Below are positions 25,360 through 32,569 of a stretch of DNA of 46,065 bases, in pieces. Positions within the stretch are counted from its first letter, which is position 1; the number at the start of each line of letters is the position of its first letter. Source of the stretch: Acidithiobacillales bacterium SM1_46. Its GTDB lineage: Bacteria > Pseudomonadota > Gammaproteobacteria > Acidiferrobacterales > Sulfurifustaceae. A program made the position numbers and the translations under genes. Location of the stretch: positions 1 to 46,065 of the forward strand of contig LJVB01000006.1 of the NCBI GenBank assembly GCA_001304215.1, in the 5' to 3' direction. The notes under the pieces were generated by a model. The model was not told the DNA's origin. It did not search any database and saw nothing but the letters and a program-made list of their open reading frames with translations.

Positions 25360-26411
25360 AGCGTTGCATCATCCAGCAGGCCGCTGTAGATCTTGAACAT
25401 CTGCTCGCACATCTCATTGAGCTCGGAATTGTTGAAGATCGCCGAGAGCCGCTTGGGATTGATGGACATCACCTGAACCTTGCCACCGTGTTCGCTGACG
25501 ACGATACGGCACGGCAGAAACAACCCTACGCGCGGATCGACCGCCAGTGCGCGATTGAGGAACTTGAAATCACAGGCATCGACGATGTATTGCTTGGGAT
25601 TTTCGCTGCCTTGCTCGACGAGGCCGGCCTCAAGTGGACCGGTACGCACGATACGCATGTTGGCGGCGCTGAAGGCTTGTTTCACGTTTTCCACAGTCTG
25701 TTGCAGGCTGTAGTTTGAGTCGCGCACGATGATCGGGGATTCCGTGACGATCACCGTGGCGCTGGCTGCTGGCGCGTGCTCGAAGCCGCGCACGAACGTG
25801 ACGATGTCGTCGATGTCGCGCTCGTGCAGTCCCTGCTTGAGAAAGGAGCTCATCGGCGTGCCTTCGCGCCCGCGCACCAGCGTTGCCTTGATTACGGCAT
25901 CGGAGGCGGCGGTGAGAAAGCCCGGGTTGTTAAGTGCCGGCGCGAGAATCGCAAGGTCGCGCGGGCGTGAAAAAGTCACACCGGTGCCGTGGCCGCCCTG
26001 ACCTTGGTCACCGTGGCAGGCCGCGCAGCGTTCGGCATAGAGTTTTGCACCGCGCGTCTTGTCGCCTTTGATGTGCCCGGTGGCGGGCGTCGGGGCAGGC
26101 TTTGCGGACCAGCTGCGGATGTGCGCGACGATTGCCTTGACCTCGGCATCCGAGAGTTGCCGGAATGCCGGCATGACGCGTCCCGGCCGGCCGTGGCGAA
26201 TGGTCCCGATGAGGTAGCGGTCATCCACCGTGGCAAGCAGATCCGGCTGTGCGAGCGGTACGCCGACGCCACCGGTTCCGGCACTGCCGTGGCAGGCGGC
26301 GCAGTGCTGGGCGTAGAGCCTCGCGCCATCGTGGGCTGCGTGGGCCAGCGGGGAAGATAGCCCGAGTATCACGACCCACAGCACAATGGGGGAACGAAGC
26401 ATGCGCATCAT
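25356..26411 (-). CDS. diheme cytochrome c fused to a DUF302 domain
   Basis: A 351-aa exported fusion protein. After the signal peptide (MMRMLRSPIVLWVVILGLSSPLAHA) come two cytochrome c domains with haem sites HCAACHG (about residue 37) and RCAACHG (about 129); likely Met ligands are in GRVMPAF and GTPMSSF. The last 145 residues are a DUF302 domain (DSNYSLQQTVENVKQAFSAANMRIV, RIVVSEHGGKVQVMSINP). The start codon is uncertain: ATG 26411 is chosen, with 26408 and 26402 as alternatives, as no clear ribosome binding site is seen. It is the first gene of a two-gene operon with a stand-alone DUF302 protein, and an FNR box lies 55 nt upstream. Likely a periplasmic electron carrier whose DUF302 part binds a substrate or partner. 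Confidence 0.85.
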   Translation of the reverse strand: MMRMLRSPIVLWVVILGLSSPLAHAAHDGARLYAQHCAACHGSAGTGGVGVPLAQPDLLATVDDRYLIGTIRHGRPGRVMPAFRQLSDAEVKAIVAHIRSWSAKPAPTPATGHIKGDKTRGAKLYAERCAACHGDQGQGGHGTGVTFSRPRDLAILAPALNNPGFLTAASDAVIKATLVRGREGTPMSSFLKQGLHERDIDDIVTFVRGFEHAPAASATVIVTESPIIVRDSNYSLQQTVENVKQAFSAANMRIVRTGPLEAGLVEQGSENPKQYIVDACDFKFLNRALAVDPRVGLFLPCRIVVSEHGGKVQVMSINPKRLSAIFNNSELNEMCEQMFKIYSGLLDDATL

Positions 26412-26465
26412 GATAGAGTGAATTGCCTGGAACCCCAACCATCAACGATGGGGCTGTCGCGCGCA

Positions 26466-26479
26466 TTGACCAGTATCAA
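26466..26479. promoter_or_regulatory. FNR box between cytochrome-DUF302 operon and hemN
   Basis: TTGACCAGTATCAA matches TTGAT-N4-ATCAA at 9 of 10 conserved positions. It lies in the divergent spacer. For the minus-strand cytochrome gene a class II layout would put the -10 at 26443-26438 (GATGGT, 3 of 6) and the start of transcription near 26431. For hemN no good -10 sits at class II distance, though TATATT (26483-26488) overlaps that side. FNR control of both genes is an inference. Confidence 0.55.
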
Positions 26480-26539
26480 TTTTATATTTGTCTTGGGCAG
26501 CGAGCGCGTTAGCGCCAACCTGTCTGAATGGCACCTGAC

Positions 26540-27928
26540 ATGAGCCAACTGATCAGTTTTGACCCCGAGCTACTGCGTCGCTATGACAAGGCCGGCCCGC
26601 GCTACACGTCCTACCCAACGGCCGTGCAGTTTCATGACGGCTTCGGGCCGGCGCGCTACCGGGCGCTGGCCGCGGCGACCAATGCCGAGGTCCCACAGCG
26701 CCCGTTGTCGCTCTACTTCCATCTGCCATTTTGCGACACGGTGTGCTTCTACTGCGCCTGCAACAAGGTGGTGACCAAGAACCGCGCACGGGCAGCGCCG
26801 TACCTTGAGCATCTGCACCGCGAAATCAGTTTGCAGGGGGCACTGTTTGATCGTGCGCGCGTGGTAGAGCAGCTGCACTGGGGCGGTGGCACGCCGACAT
26901 TTATCTCGCAGGCCGAGATGCGCGCGCTCATGGCGGAGACGCGCCGGCATTTCCAGCTGCGTGACGACGATCGTGGCGAGTACTCTATCGAGGTCGACCC
27001 GCGCGAGGTTTACGAAGGCACGCTTGCACTGTTACGCGAACTCGGATTCAACCGTTTGTCGATGGGCGTACAGGACTTCGATCCTGCGGTGCAGCGAGCG
27101 GTGAACCGCATTCAGGGCGAGGACGAAACGCTGGCAGTGCTGGCGGACGCACGTCGGCTGGGGTTTCGCTCCATCAATATGGACCTTATCTACGGTTTGC
27201 CGCGACAGACGGATGCGAGTTTCGCCCGCACGCTCGACAAGATCATTGCGGCTGCGCCGGATCGGTTGTCGGTATTCAATTACGCGCACCTGCCGCAGAT
27301 GTTCAAGACCCAGCGCCAGATCAACGAAGCTGAGCTGCCAAGCCCGGAGACCAAGCTCAACATCCTGCAACACACCATCGAGCGGCTCACCGCTGCCGGT
27401 TACGTCTACATCGGCATGGACCATTTTGCGCGCCCGGACGATGAGCTCGCTGTGGCGCAGCGTAGCGGAACGCTGTATCGCAACTTTCAGGGCTATTCCA
27501 CGCGCGCGGGCTGCGATCTGATCGGGATGGGCGTAACGTCGATTTCGCAGGTCGGTGACTCGTACAGCCAGAATCTGCGCACGCTGGAAGAGTACAGCGG
27601 GCGGCTCGACGGCAATGAACTCGCGGTGTTTCGCGGCGTCGAGCTGGATGCCGACGATCGCCTGCGGCGCGCGGTGATCATGCAGCTCATTTGTCACTTG
27701 CACCTAGACATGGCGGCGATCGAACGTGCTCACGGGATCCGCTTTGCAGATTACTTTGCCGTTGAGCTAGGTGATCTCGCGCCAATGCAGGCCGACGGTT
27801 TGGTCGACATCACATCGCAGCGTATCGAGGTACGCCCTCGTGGCACGCTGCTGATTCGCAACATTTGCATGGTGTTCGACAAGTACTTGCGTGCCCAGGC
27901 TGGTCAGCGATTCTCACGGGTCATCTAA
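26540..27928 (+). CDS. hemN: oxygen-independent coproporphyrinogen III oxidase
   Basis: Radical SAM enzyme that decarboxylates coproporphyrinogen III to protoporphyrinogen IX without oxygen, in haem synthesis. The product has 462 aa from ATG 26540; the track's ATG 26528 is four codons upstream and equally lacks a clear ribosome binding site. The start fits the HemN N-terminus (DPELLRRYDKAGPRYTSYPTA). The iron-sulfur motif with the extra Cys is CDTVCFYCACNK (about residues 63-74), followed by LHWGGGTPTF (about 113-122). DLIYGLPRQT and HFARPDDELA are further family marks. It probably supplies haem for the cytochromes nearby under low oxygen. Confidence 0.95.
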   Translation: MSQLISFDPELLRRYDKAGPRYTSYPTAVQFHDGFGPARYRALAAATNAEVPQRPLSLYFHLPFCDTVCFYCACNKVVTKNRARAAPYLEHLHREISLQGALFDRARVVEQLHWGGGTPTFISQAEMRALMAETRRHFQLRDDDRGEYSIEVDPREVYEGTLALLRELGFNRLSMGVQDFDPAVQRAVNRIQGEDETLAVLADARRLGFRSINMDLIYGLPRQTDASFARTLDKIIAAAPDRLSVFNYAHLPQMFKTQRQINEAELPSPETKLNILQHTIERLTAAGYVYIGMDHFARPDDELAVAQRSGTLYRNFQGYSTRAGCDLIGMGVTSISQVGDSYSQNLRTLEEYSGRLDGNELAVFRGVELDADDRLRRAVIMQLICHLHLDMAAIERAHGIRFADYFAVELGDLAPMQADGLVDITSQRIEVRPRGTLLIRNICMVFDKYLRAQAGQRFSRVI

Positions 27929-27954
27929 TCGCGACACGACTAATCGCGACGCGA
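27925..27954 (+). repeat. 15-bp tandem duplication across the hemN stop
   Basis: Two adjacent copies of CTAATCGCGACACGA (second copy with G for A at position 12) begin inside the hemN stop codon region. The unit contains the TAA stop, so hemN is not lengthened. It looks like a recent small slippage duplication next to decaying sequence. Confidence 0.7.
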
Positions 27955-27982
27955 CGTTCCCAGCCTGGCGCCGCTGCCGTAC

Positions 27983-28273
27983 GTGCCGTTGTGTCTTTCC
28001 TGCCAGGCAAGAGACGGCAATGGGTTTCCACTTCTTCACTATCTGAAGAGTTTGCCCGTGGACTATCTCACGATCGAGGGTAGCTTCTTGCGCGGCATGC
28101 AGGGCGACCTGATCGATGACCAGTTGGTTTCGGCCGTCAACGAGAACGGGCACGGCAGCGGAATTCATACGGTTGCGGCGTGAGTGAAGAAACAGGTAAC
28201 GCACACCCGCCTGACGGATCTTGGTGTGGAGTATGCGTACGGAATGTTGTTGACTGGCCGCAATCCTTGCTGA
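27983..28273 (+). pseudogene. remnant of an EAL-domain (c-di-GMP phosphodiesterase) C-terminus
   Basis: One frame reads HYLKSLPVDYLTIEGSFLRG, then DLIDDQLVSAVNENGHGSGIHTVAA. That is clearly the EAL-domain C-terminus (canonical YLKxLPVDYLKIDGSFVRD ... GHxMGxxTIAEFVE). A TGA at 28181 interrupts the frame just where AEF should follow. Translation continues in the same frame with TRLTDLGVEYAYGMLLTGRN, the next canonical segment (LxxLGVDYAQGY..GRP), ending in TGA at 28271. The N-terminal half, including the EAL motif, is missing. The fragment cannot be a working enzyme. The track's 66-aa ORF is just its first part. Confidence 0.8.
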
Positions 28274-28502
28274 CAGAGCAAGAGGTAACTGCCAGTTTGT
28301 CATTGCAAGGCGTCGCAGCACACCGGGTTCTTCAAGAGCCAAGCAGAATCTGCTTACATATAGGAGGGCTTTCCAGTAATTGCCCTAAACGTTGCGCGGG
28401 AATTTGTGAGCTGTCGCTTTTCGGTATCGGTATTTGATGGACCCTTAGAATCAATCTTGTTACAAAGGGCGTTCGCCACGGAATCTGGCCAAAGGAAAAG
28501 AG
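28274..28502. other. gene-free spacer upstream of fnr
   Basis: With the EAL remnant, this completes a 574-base stretch without an intact gene between hemN and fnr. I see no protein homology in the small ORFs of this part (28180-28437 plus, 27914-28342 minus) and no convincing stem-loop RNA. It is lower in GC than its surroundings and should hold the fnr promoter, but I cannot assign a -35/-10 pair with confidence. Confidence 0.5.
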
Positions 28503-29264
28503 ATGCAGAAGAAAGAGGCGGCCACGATCATCAGCATTGCAAATATCAAAGCAGCGTGTCGCGAGTGCACGCTGCGCGAGCTTTGCTTGCCGCTTGGTCT
28601 GGATGGGGCGGACTTGCTGCAACTCGAGCAACTGGTGCGGCGCCGTCGCCCGCTCAAGAAGGGCGAGTATCTTTTTCGTCACGGCGATTCGCTGAAGAGC
28701 CTGTTTGCCGTGCGCCGCGGTACCATCAAGACGACGGGACTGATGGAAGACGGGCGCGTGCAGGTAACGGGTTTTTATCTGGCCGGTGAGCTGCTCGGCA
28801 TCGATGCCATCAGCAACGATCGTCACCCGTGCAGTGCCGAGGCGGTCGAGCCGACCGAGATCTGCGAAATCCCCTATCATGACCTCGAGGCCGTTGCGCA
28901 GCAGGTGCCCGGTCTGCAACACCAGCTCTTCAAGATCATGTCGCGCGAAATCTTGCGCGACGAGCAGATGCTCATGATGCTCGGTCGCATGACGGCTGAG
29001 GAGCGGCTGGCTGCCTGCCTTCTGAGTCTGGCGCAACGTCAGCTTCGGCTTGGTGCCGTTGATGGCGAAATCCGCCTGCCGATGTCCCGCCAGGATCTCG
29101 GCGACTATCTCGGTCTTGCCCTTGAAACCGTCAGCCGTTTGTTCTCACGCTTTCAGGAAGAGGGTCTTATTGAGGTGCATGGCCGACAGGTGCGCATTAC
29201 CAATGTCGATCGGCTCCGCTCCCTTGGGGGGACCAGTGCCGGCCAGCAAAGCCAGTTCGCCTGA
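28503..29264 (+). CDS. fnr: FNR-type oxygen-sensing transcription regulator
   Basis: CRP/FNR-family regulator, 253 aa. The N-terminal cysteine cluster CRECTLRELC (about residues 19-28, C-x2-C-x5-C) and a fourth Cys in HPCSAEA (about 117) give the full [4Fe-4S] ligand set of E. coli FNR, so it should dimerise and bind DNA when oxygen is absent. The cNMP-fold domain covers about 35-155, the dimer helix about 158-180 and the HTH about 190-240. Its recognition helix ETVSRLFSRF has the E..SR residues that read TTGAT. A ribosome binding site AAAGGAAAAG precedes the ATG. Two FNR-like boxes lie within 5 kb upstream, so local targets are likely. Confidence 0.94.
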   Translation: MQKKEAATIISIANIKAACRECTLRELCLPLGLDGADLLQLEQLVRRRRPLKKGEYLFRHGDSLKSLFAVRRGTIKTTGLMEDGRVQVTGFYLAGELLGIDAISNDRHPCSAEAVEPTEICEIPYHDLEAVAQQVPGLQHQLFKIMSREILRDEQMLMMLGRMTAEERLAACLLSLAQRQLRLGAVDGEIRLPMSRQDLGDYLGLALETVSRLFSRFQEEGLIEVHGRQVRITNVDRLRSLGGTSAGQQSQFA

Positions 29265-29267
29265 TCT

Positions 29268-29323
29268 CCGTCAACCGGTCCGCGCCTGACGCGGTTGACA
29301 AGTTTTCTGCCTTCCCCTAGCGT
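29268..29323 (+). promoter_or_regulatory. BirA-like operator and promoter for bioB
   Basis: CCGTCAACC (29268-29276) and GGTTGACAA (29293-29301) are inverted half-sites separated by 16 nt, the spacing of the E. coli biotin operator (TTGTAAACC-N16-GGTTTACAA). The right half contains a perfect -35 TTGACA (29295-29300); 17 nt later is a weak -10 TAGCGT (29318-29323). Bound BirA would cover the -35. It lies 51 nt before the bioB ATG, starting at the fnr stop codon. Confidence 0.55.
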
Positions 29324-29351
29324 GATCGTCCCTTCCGGTCCGGGGTCAGTC

Positions 29352-30323
29352 ATGTCGCACGACCACAACGCCATCGAGGCACTGTTCGCTCTGCCGTTCA
29401 ACGACCTGCTGTTCCGTGCCCACACGGTACATCGTGCGCACTTCGATCCGAACCGCGTGCAACGTTCGACGTTGCTGTCGATCAAGACCGGTGGCTGTTC
29501 CGAGGATTGCGGTTACTGCTCACAGTCGGCACGCTTCGACACTAGCATAGAGCGTCAACCGCTCCTGCCACTTGATGATGTCGTGGCCGCGGCGCAGGCC
29601 GCGAAAGATCGCGGTGCCACGCGGTTCTGCATGGGCGCCGCGTGGCGTGGCCCGAAAGACAAGGATCTCGACTCGGTTATTGAGATGGTGCGCGCCGTCA
29701 AAGCGCTGGACCTTGAAACCTGCGTGACGCTCGGGCAGTTGCGCGAAGGCCAAGCTGAAAAGCTCAAAGCCGCGGGACTCGATTACTACAATCACAATCT
29801 CGATACGTCGCGCGCGCACTACGGCAACATCGTCCATACGCACGAATATGATGATCGCCTGAATACGCTGCGGCGCGTGCGCGACGCCGGCCTGCACGTC
29901 TGCTGCGGCGGCATCATGGGTATGGGCGAATCGCGCCAGGACCGCGCCGCGTTTCTTGCCGAGCTTGCAGGGCTGGATCCGGCGCCGGAAAGCGTGCCGC
30001 TCAACATGCTGGTGAAGATCCCGGGCACACCGCTGTCAGACGTGCCGGTCCTGGAGCCGCTCGAATTCGTGCGCACGATCGCGGTGGCGCGCATCGTGAT
30101 GCCAACTTCCTACGTGCGGCTTTCCGCCGGCCGCCAGCAAATGCCCGATCACCTGCAGGCGCTGTGTTTCTTCGCCGGGGCCAATTCGATCTTCCATGGC
30201 GACCGCCTGCTCACCACCGCGAACCCGGACGCTGATCATGATCAGGCGCTGTTTGCGAATCTCGGGATTCAGCCGATTTCCGGGGATGCGCAGACAGTGC
30301 CAAAGGCTCGAGCGTCGGGTTAG
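29352..30323 (+). CDS. bioB: biotin synthase
   Basis: Radical SAM enzyme that inserts sulfur into dethiobiotin to make biotin. It has 323 aa from ATG 29352; the track ORF's first 19 codons run through the predicted promoter and lack homology. The [4Fe-4S] motif is [13 protein letters not shown] (C-x3-C-x2-C, about residues 49-56), and the region after [18 protein letters not shown] is standard. Further family marks are [27 protein letters not shown] and RLSAGR, whose Arg contacts the [2Fe-2S] cluster. No other bio gene is adjacent. A BirA-like operator upstream suggests repression when biotin is plentiful. Confidence 0.96.
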   Translation: MSHDHNAIEALFALPFNDLLFRAHTVHRAHFDPNRVQRSTLLSIKTGGCSEDCGYCSQSARFDTSIERQPLLPLDDVVAAAQAAKDRGATRFCMGAAWRGPKDKDLDSVIEMVRAVKALDLETCVTLGQLREGQAEKLKAAGLDYYNHNLDTSRAHYGNIVHTHEYDDRLNTLRRVRDAGLHVCCGGIMGMGESRQDRAAFLAELAGLDPAPESVPLNMLVKIPGTPLSDVPVLEPLEFVRTIAVARIVMPTSYVRLSAGRQQMPDHLQALCFFAGANSIFHGDRLLTTANPDADHDQALFANLGIQPISGDAQTVPKARASG

Positions 30324-30363
30324 GCCGCCATTGGCGTGCCGCATCGCAACGGAGCCGAAGCGC

Positions 30364-31248
30364 ATGAGACAAAGGATGCTGTTTATGCTGCCCGCGCTGG
30401 TACTGGCCGGTGCCGCCGCGGCGGCACCGGAGATCCAAAGCCCGGAACTAGTCGCGATCCGGAATGCCGCGCAGCGTGGCGACGCCGGGGCGGAACTGCT
30501 GCTGGCGCTGACTTATCTGGAGGGCCGCGACAGCGTCGCTCCTGACGTCCGCGCGGGCGTCCACTGGTTGCGCGCGGCGGCCGTCGCCGGCCAGCCGTAC
30601 GCACAATACCGGCTTGGCGACCTCTACCACACGGGTAAAGGCGTCGCCAAGAACGAGCAGCAGGCGGTGTCATGGTGGCGCAAGGCCGCCTCGCAGGGCA
30701 TCGAGTCGGCCGAACTCGAATTGGGTCGCGCGTTACTCGCGGGGCGCGGCGCGCATCAGGACTATCGCGAGGCGGCGCAATGGCTGGGCCGGGCCGCCGA
30801 CCAGGGCAACGCCGAGGCGCAGTATCTGCTCGGCAAGATGTATCGCGAAGGCCACGGCGCGCCGCAGGATCCCGAACGCGGTCGCGACTGGCTTGCGCGG
30901 GCGGCCGCCCAGGGGCATTCCGACGCGCTCAGGCTCCTGCACTTCTTTGTCGACGTTGGCGAGGACACCGCGGTGGTCTACGAGCAGTCGGGCGAAGAGC
31001 TGAAACGCCGCGCCGGGGAAGGGGATGTTGAGGCGCAGTACCAGCTCGCCCTGCGCTATGAGACCGGCGCCTGGGGCGTGCCGCGTAACGACCGTGAGGC
31101 GTTGAAATGGTTTACGCGCGCCGCGGAAGATGGTGACAGGCGTGCCGCGCAGGCGTTGGCCGACATTTACACGCGTGGGCTATTGGGGGTTTTGCCCGAT
31201 GGCGCCCGCGCCGCCGAGTGGCGCACGCGCGCTCAGTCGGGCAAATGA
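30364..31248 (+). CDS. secreted Sel1-repeat protein
   Basis: A 294-aa exported protein with a signal peptide (RQRMLFMLPALVLAGAAAAA) followed by six or seven Sel1-like (TPR-type) repeats of about 36 residues. Clear examples are AQYRLGDLYHTGKGVAKNEQ and AEAQYLLGKMYREGHGAPQD. Such solenoids bind partner proteins. The start at 30364 is chosen because the signal peptide begins there; the track ORF runs back into bioB in another frame. It is 40 nt after bioB but probably unrelated in function. Its 3' end overlaps the convergent DUF599 gene by 16 nt. Partner unknown. Confidence 0.85.
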   Translation: MRQRMLFMLPALVLAGAAAAAPEIQSPELVAIRNAAQRGDAGAELLLALTYLEGRDSVAPDVRAGVHWLRAAAVAGQPYAQYRLGDLYHTGKGVAKNEQQAVSWWRKAASQGIESAELELGRALLAGRGAHQDYREAAQWLGRAADQGNAEAQYLLGKMYREGHGAPQDPERGRDWLARAAAQGHSDALRLLHFFVDVGEDTAVVYEQSGEELKRRAGEGDVEAQYQLALRYETGAWGVPRNDREALKWFTRAAEDGDRRAAQALADIYTRGLLGVLPDGARAAEWRTRAQSGK

Positions 31249-31922
31249 TCGAGATGGTTGAGCACCACGAGCAGCACAACGGTCGCGACGAACATCCACG
31301 CCGGCCCGAACAGCCATAGCACCAGCGGCACCGAGAAGTAGTAGGTCCGCATCCCGATCGAGTAGTACTGCGACACGCGATTCAGTACCCGCACCACCTT
31401 CTGTACAGTTACGCCATGGTCATGCGCCCCGGTTGGAACGTTGATCATGTAGCCGACGTGATGGAAGCCTCGCACTGCAAGCGAAAAGCTGAAGAAGGAG
31501 ATGAAGAAGTCCACGATCAGCAGCATCAGCTTGAAGAGCCACACGCCCGGCTCGCGCGAGCCCCATGAATTGACGCCAGCAAGTATATGACTGAGTTTGT
31601 CGGCGTTCGCGAGAAGGTTAAGGATGCCGAAGATCAGCAGCACCGCGGTCGATGCCAGCAGCGTTGCCGCCATGGTCGAATTGCGAAAAGTCTGTACCGC
31701 CAATGTGTGCAGGTCGCGCTCTTCACGCATGATGCGCTCGACCCAGGCCGCACGGGCTTGCACGTTCATTCCCTGGATGGTCAGCGTCGGGTTTTCGCGA
31801 ATACGCCTGACGAGGCGCCGCTGGTAGATCAGCACCATCGCCACGCATAAGAAGAAGGTACCAAAGTCGACCAGGTACGCCCAGTCGGCTGCAAGCTTGG
31901 TGGTGAGGTCATTCATCGTCAT
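31233..31922 (-). CDS. DUF599 family membrane protein
   Basis: A 229-aa inner-membrane protein with about four helices: residues 12-32 (YLVDFGTFFLCVAMVLIYQRRL), 82-104 (TMAATLLASTAVLLIFGILNLL), 128-150 (WLFKLMLLIVDFFISFFSFSL) and 198-222 (FSVPLVLWLFGPAWMFVATVVLLVVLNHL). The region RGFHHVGYMINVP and the loop NRVSQYYSIGMRTYYFSVP fit the DUF599 family of uncharacterised membrane proteins. I start it at 31922 (MTMNDLTTK), with 31916 as an alternative, since the track ORF begins inside the neighbouring phosphoesterase gene. It lies 16 nt downstream of that gene, so the two probably form an operon. Function unknown. Confidence 0.75.
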   Translation of the reverse strand: MTMNDLTTKLAADWAYLVDFGTFFLCVAMVLIYQRRLVRRIRENPTLTIQGMNVQARAAWVERIMREERDLHTLAVQTFRNSTMAATLLASTAVLLIFGILNLLANADKLSHILAGVNSWGSREPGVWLFKLMLLIVDFFISFFSFSLAVRGFHHVGYMINVPTGAHDHGVTVQKVVRVLNRVSQYYSIGMRTYYFSVPLVLWLFGPAWMFVATVVLLVVLNHLDHLPD

Positions 31923-31938
31923 CTGTATGGTCCCCGGG

Positions 31939-32490
31939 TCAGCCGGCTGCAAACACCTTGCGCGGTTCCTTGAGCTCGCCCTCCGGAACCGGACGGATCT
32001 CAAACGTCATGTGCGCGAGGTCGCCGAGCACATAGGTCGGTGGTGTCCCGATGCCAGCCACGGTGCCTGGATCGACGCGGATCGTATCAGCACCCTTGAT
32101 GTTGCGAATTGGCTCCACCACGGGGCGGTGCTCATGACCGTTGCATACCAGATCGTAATCGCCGGTCAAGGCCATCGCCTTGGCGTAGTGGGGATAGTGC
32201 ACGAGGAAAATGCGGCGGTTGGCCAGTGTGAATACCCCGTCCTGTCCGTAGTAGTGCACATGGTTTTCGGGATGGTTGCCGAGTCGGGCCAGGTGATAGA
32301 GATCGCCCTGATTGTTGCCATGGACGACGTGGATGGGGAGCGCAAGCGGAATAATGGCGTGCAGCGTGGAGGGCGCCACCACATCGCCGCAATGGATAAC
32401 CGCTTCGGCCCCGAGTCGCCTGGCATCCGCCACCGCCGCGGCTAGCAGGCTGCGATGGTCGTGACTGTCGGAGACGATACAGATCTTCAT
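31939..32490 (-). CDS. YfcE/MJ0936-type metallophosphoesterase
   Basis: A 183-aa calcineurin-like phosphodiesterase. Family motifs are SDSHDHR (D-x-H, residues 7-11), CGDVV (GD, about 34), HGNNQG (about 58, family GNHD), VHYPHYAK and CNGHEHRPV (GHxH, about 117). These supply the two-metal site that hydrolyses phosphomonoesters or cyclic phosphodiesters. The GNNQ form is a common variant of the family. It is followed in the same direction by a DUF599 membrane protein gene after 16 nt. The natural substrate is unknown. Confidence 0.88.
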   Translation of the reverse strand: MKICIVSDSHDHRSLLAAAVADARRLGAEAVIHCGDVVAPSTLHAIIPLALPIHVVHGNNQGDLYHLARLGNHPENHVHYYGQDGVFTLANRRIFLVHYPHYAKAMALTGDYDLVCNGHEHRPVVEPIRNIKGADTIRVDPGTVAGIGTPPTYVLGDLAHMTFEIRPVPEGELKEPRKVFAAG

Positions 32491-32516
32491 GGCGGGTGCA
32501 TTCTAGCAAAAACAAA

Positions 32517-32536
32517 GGGCCGGCTTTCGCCGGCCC
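32517..32536 (-). terminator. rho-independent terminator after hppA
   Basis: On the minus strand GGGCCGGC-GAAA-GCCGGCCC forms an 8-bp GC stem with a GAAA loop, followed by TTTGTTTTTG. It is 34 nt past the hppA stop and closes the pfp - orf76 - hppA operon. Confidence 0.9.
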
Positions 32537-32569
32537 CCATTTCTTCTTGTTGTTGACTGCCCGTGAGCG

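Noticed and set aside
28180-28437. 85-aa plus-strand ORF after the EAL remnant
   Set aside because: No homology or good start site; overlaps the decayed EAL frame.
29261-29274. CTGATCTCCGTCAA as a third FNR box
   Set aside because: Two mismatches at the conserved positions and overlap with the BirA-like palindrome, which has better spacing and position for bioB.
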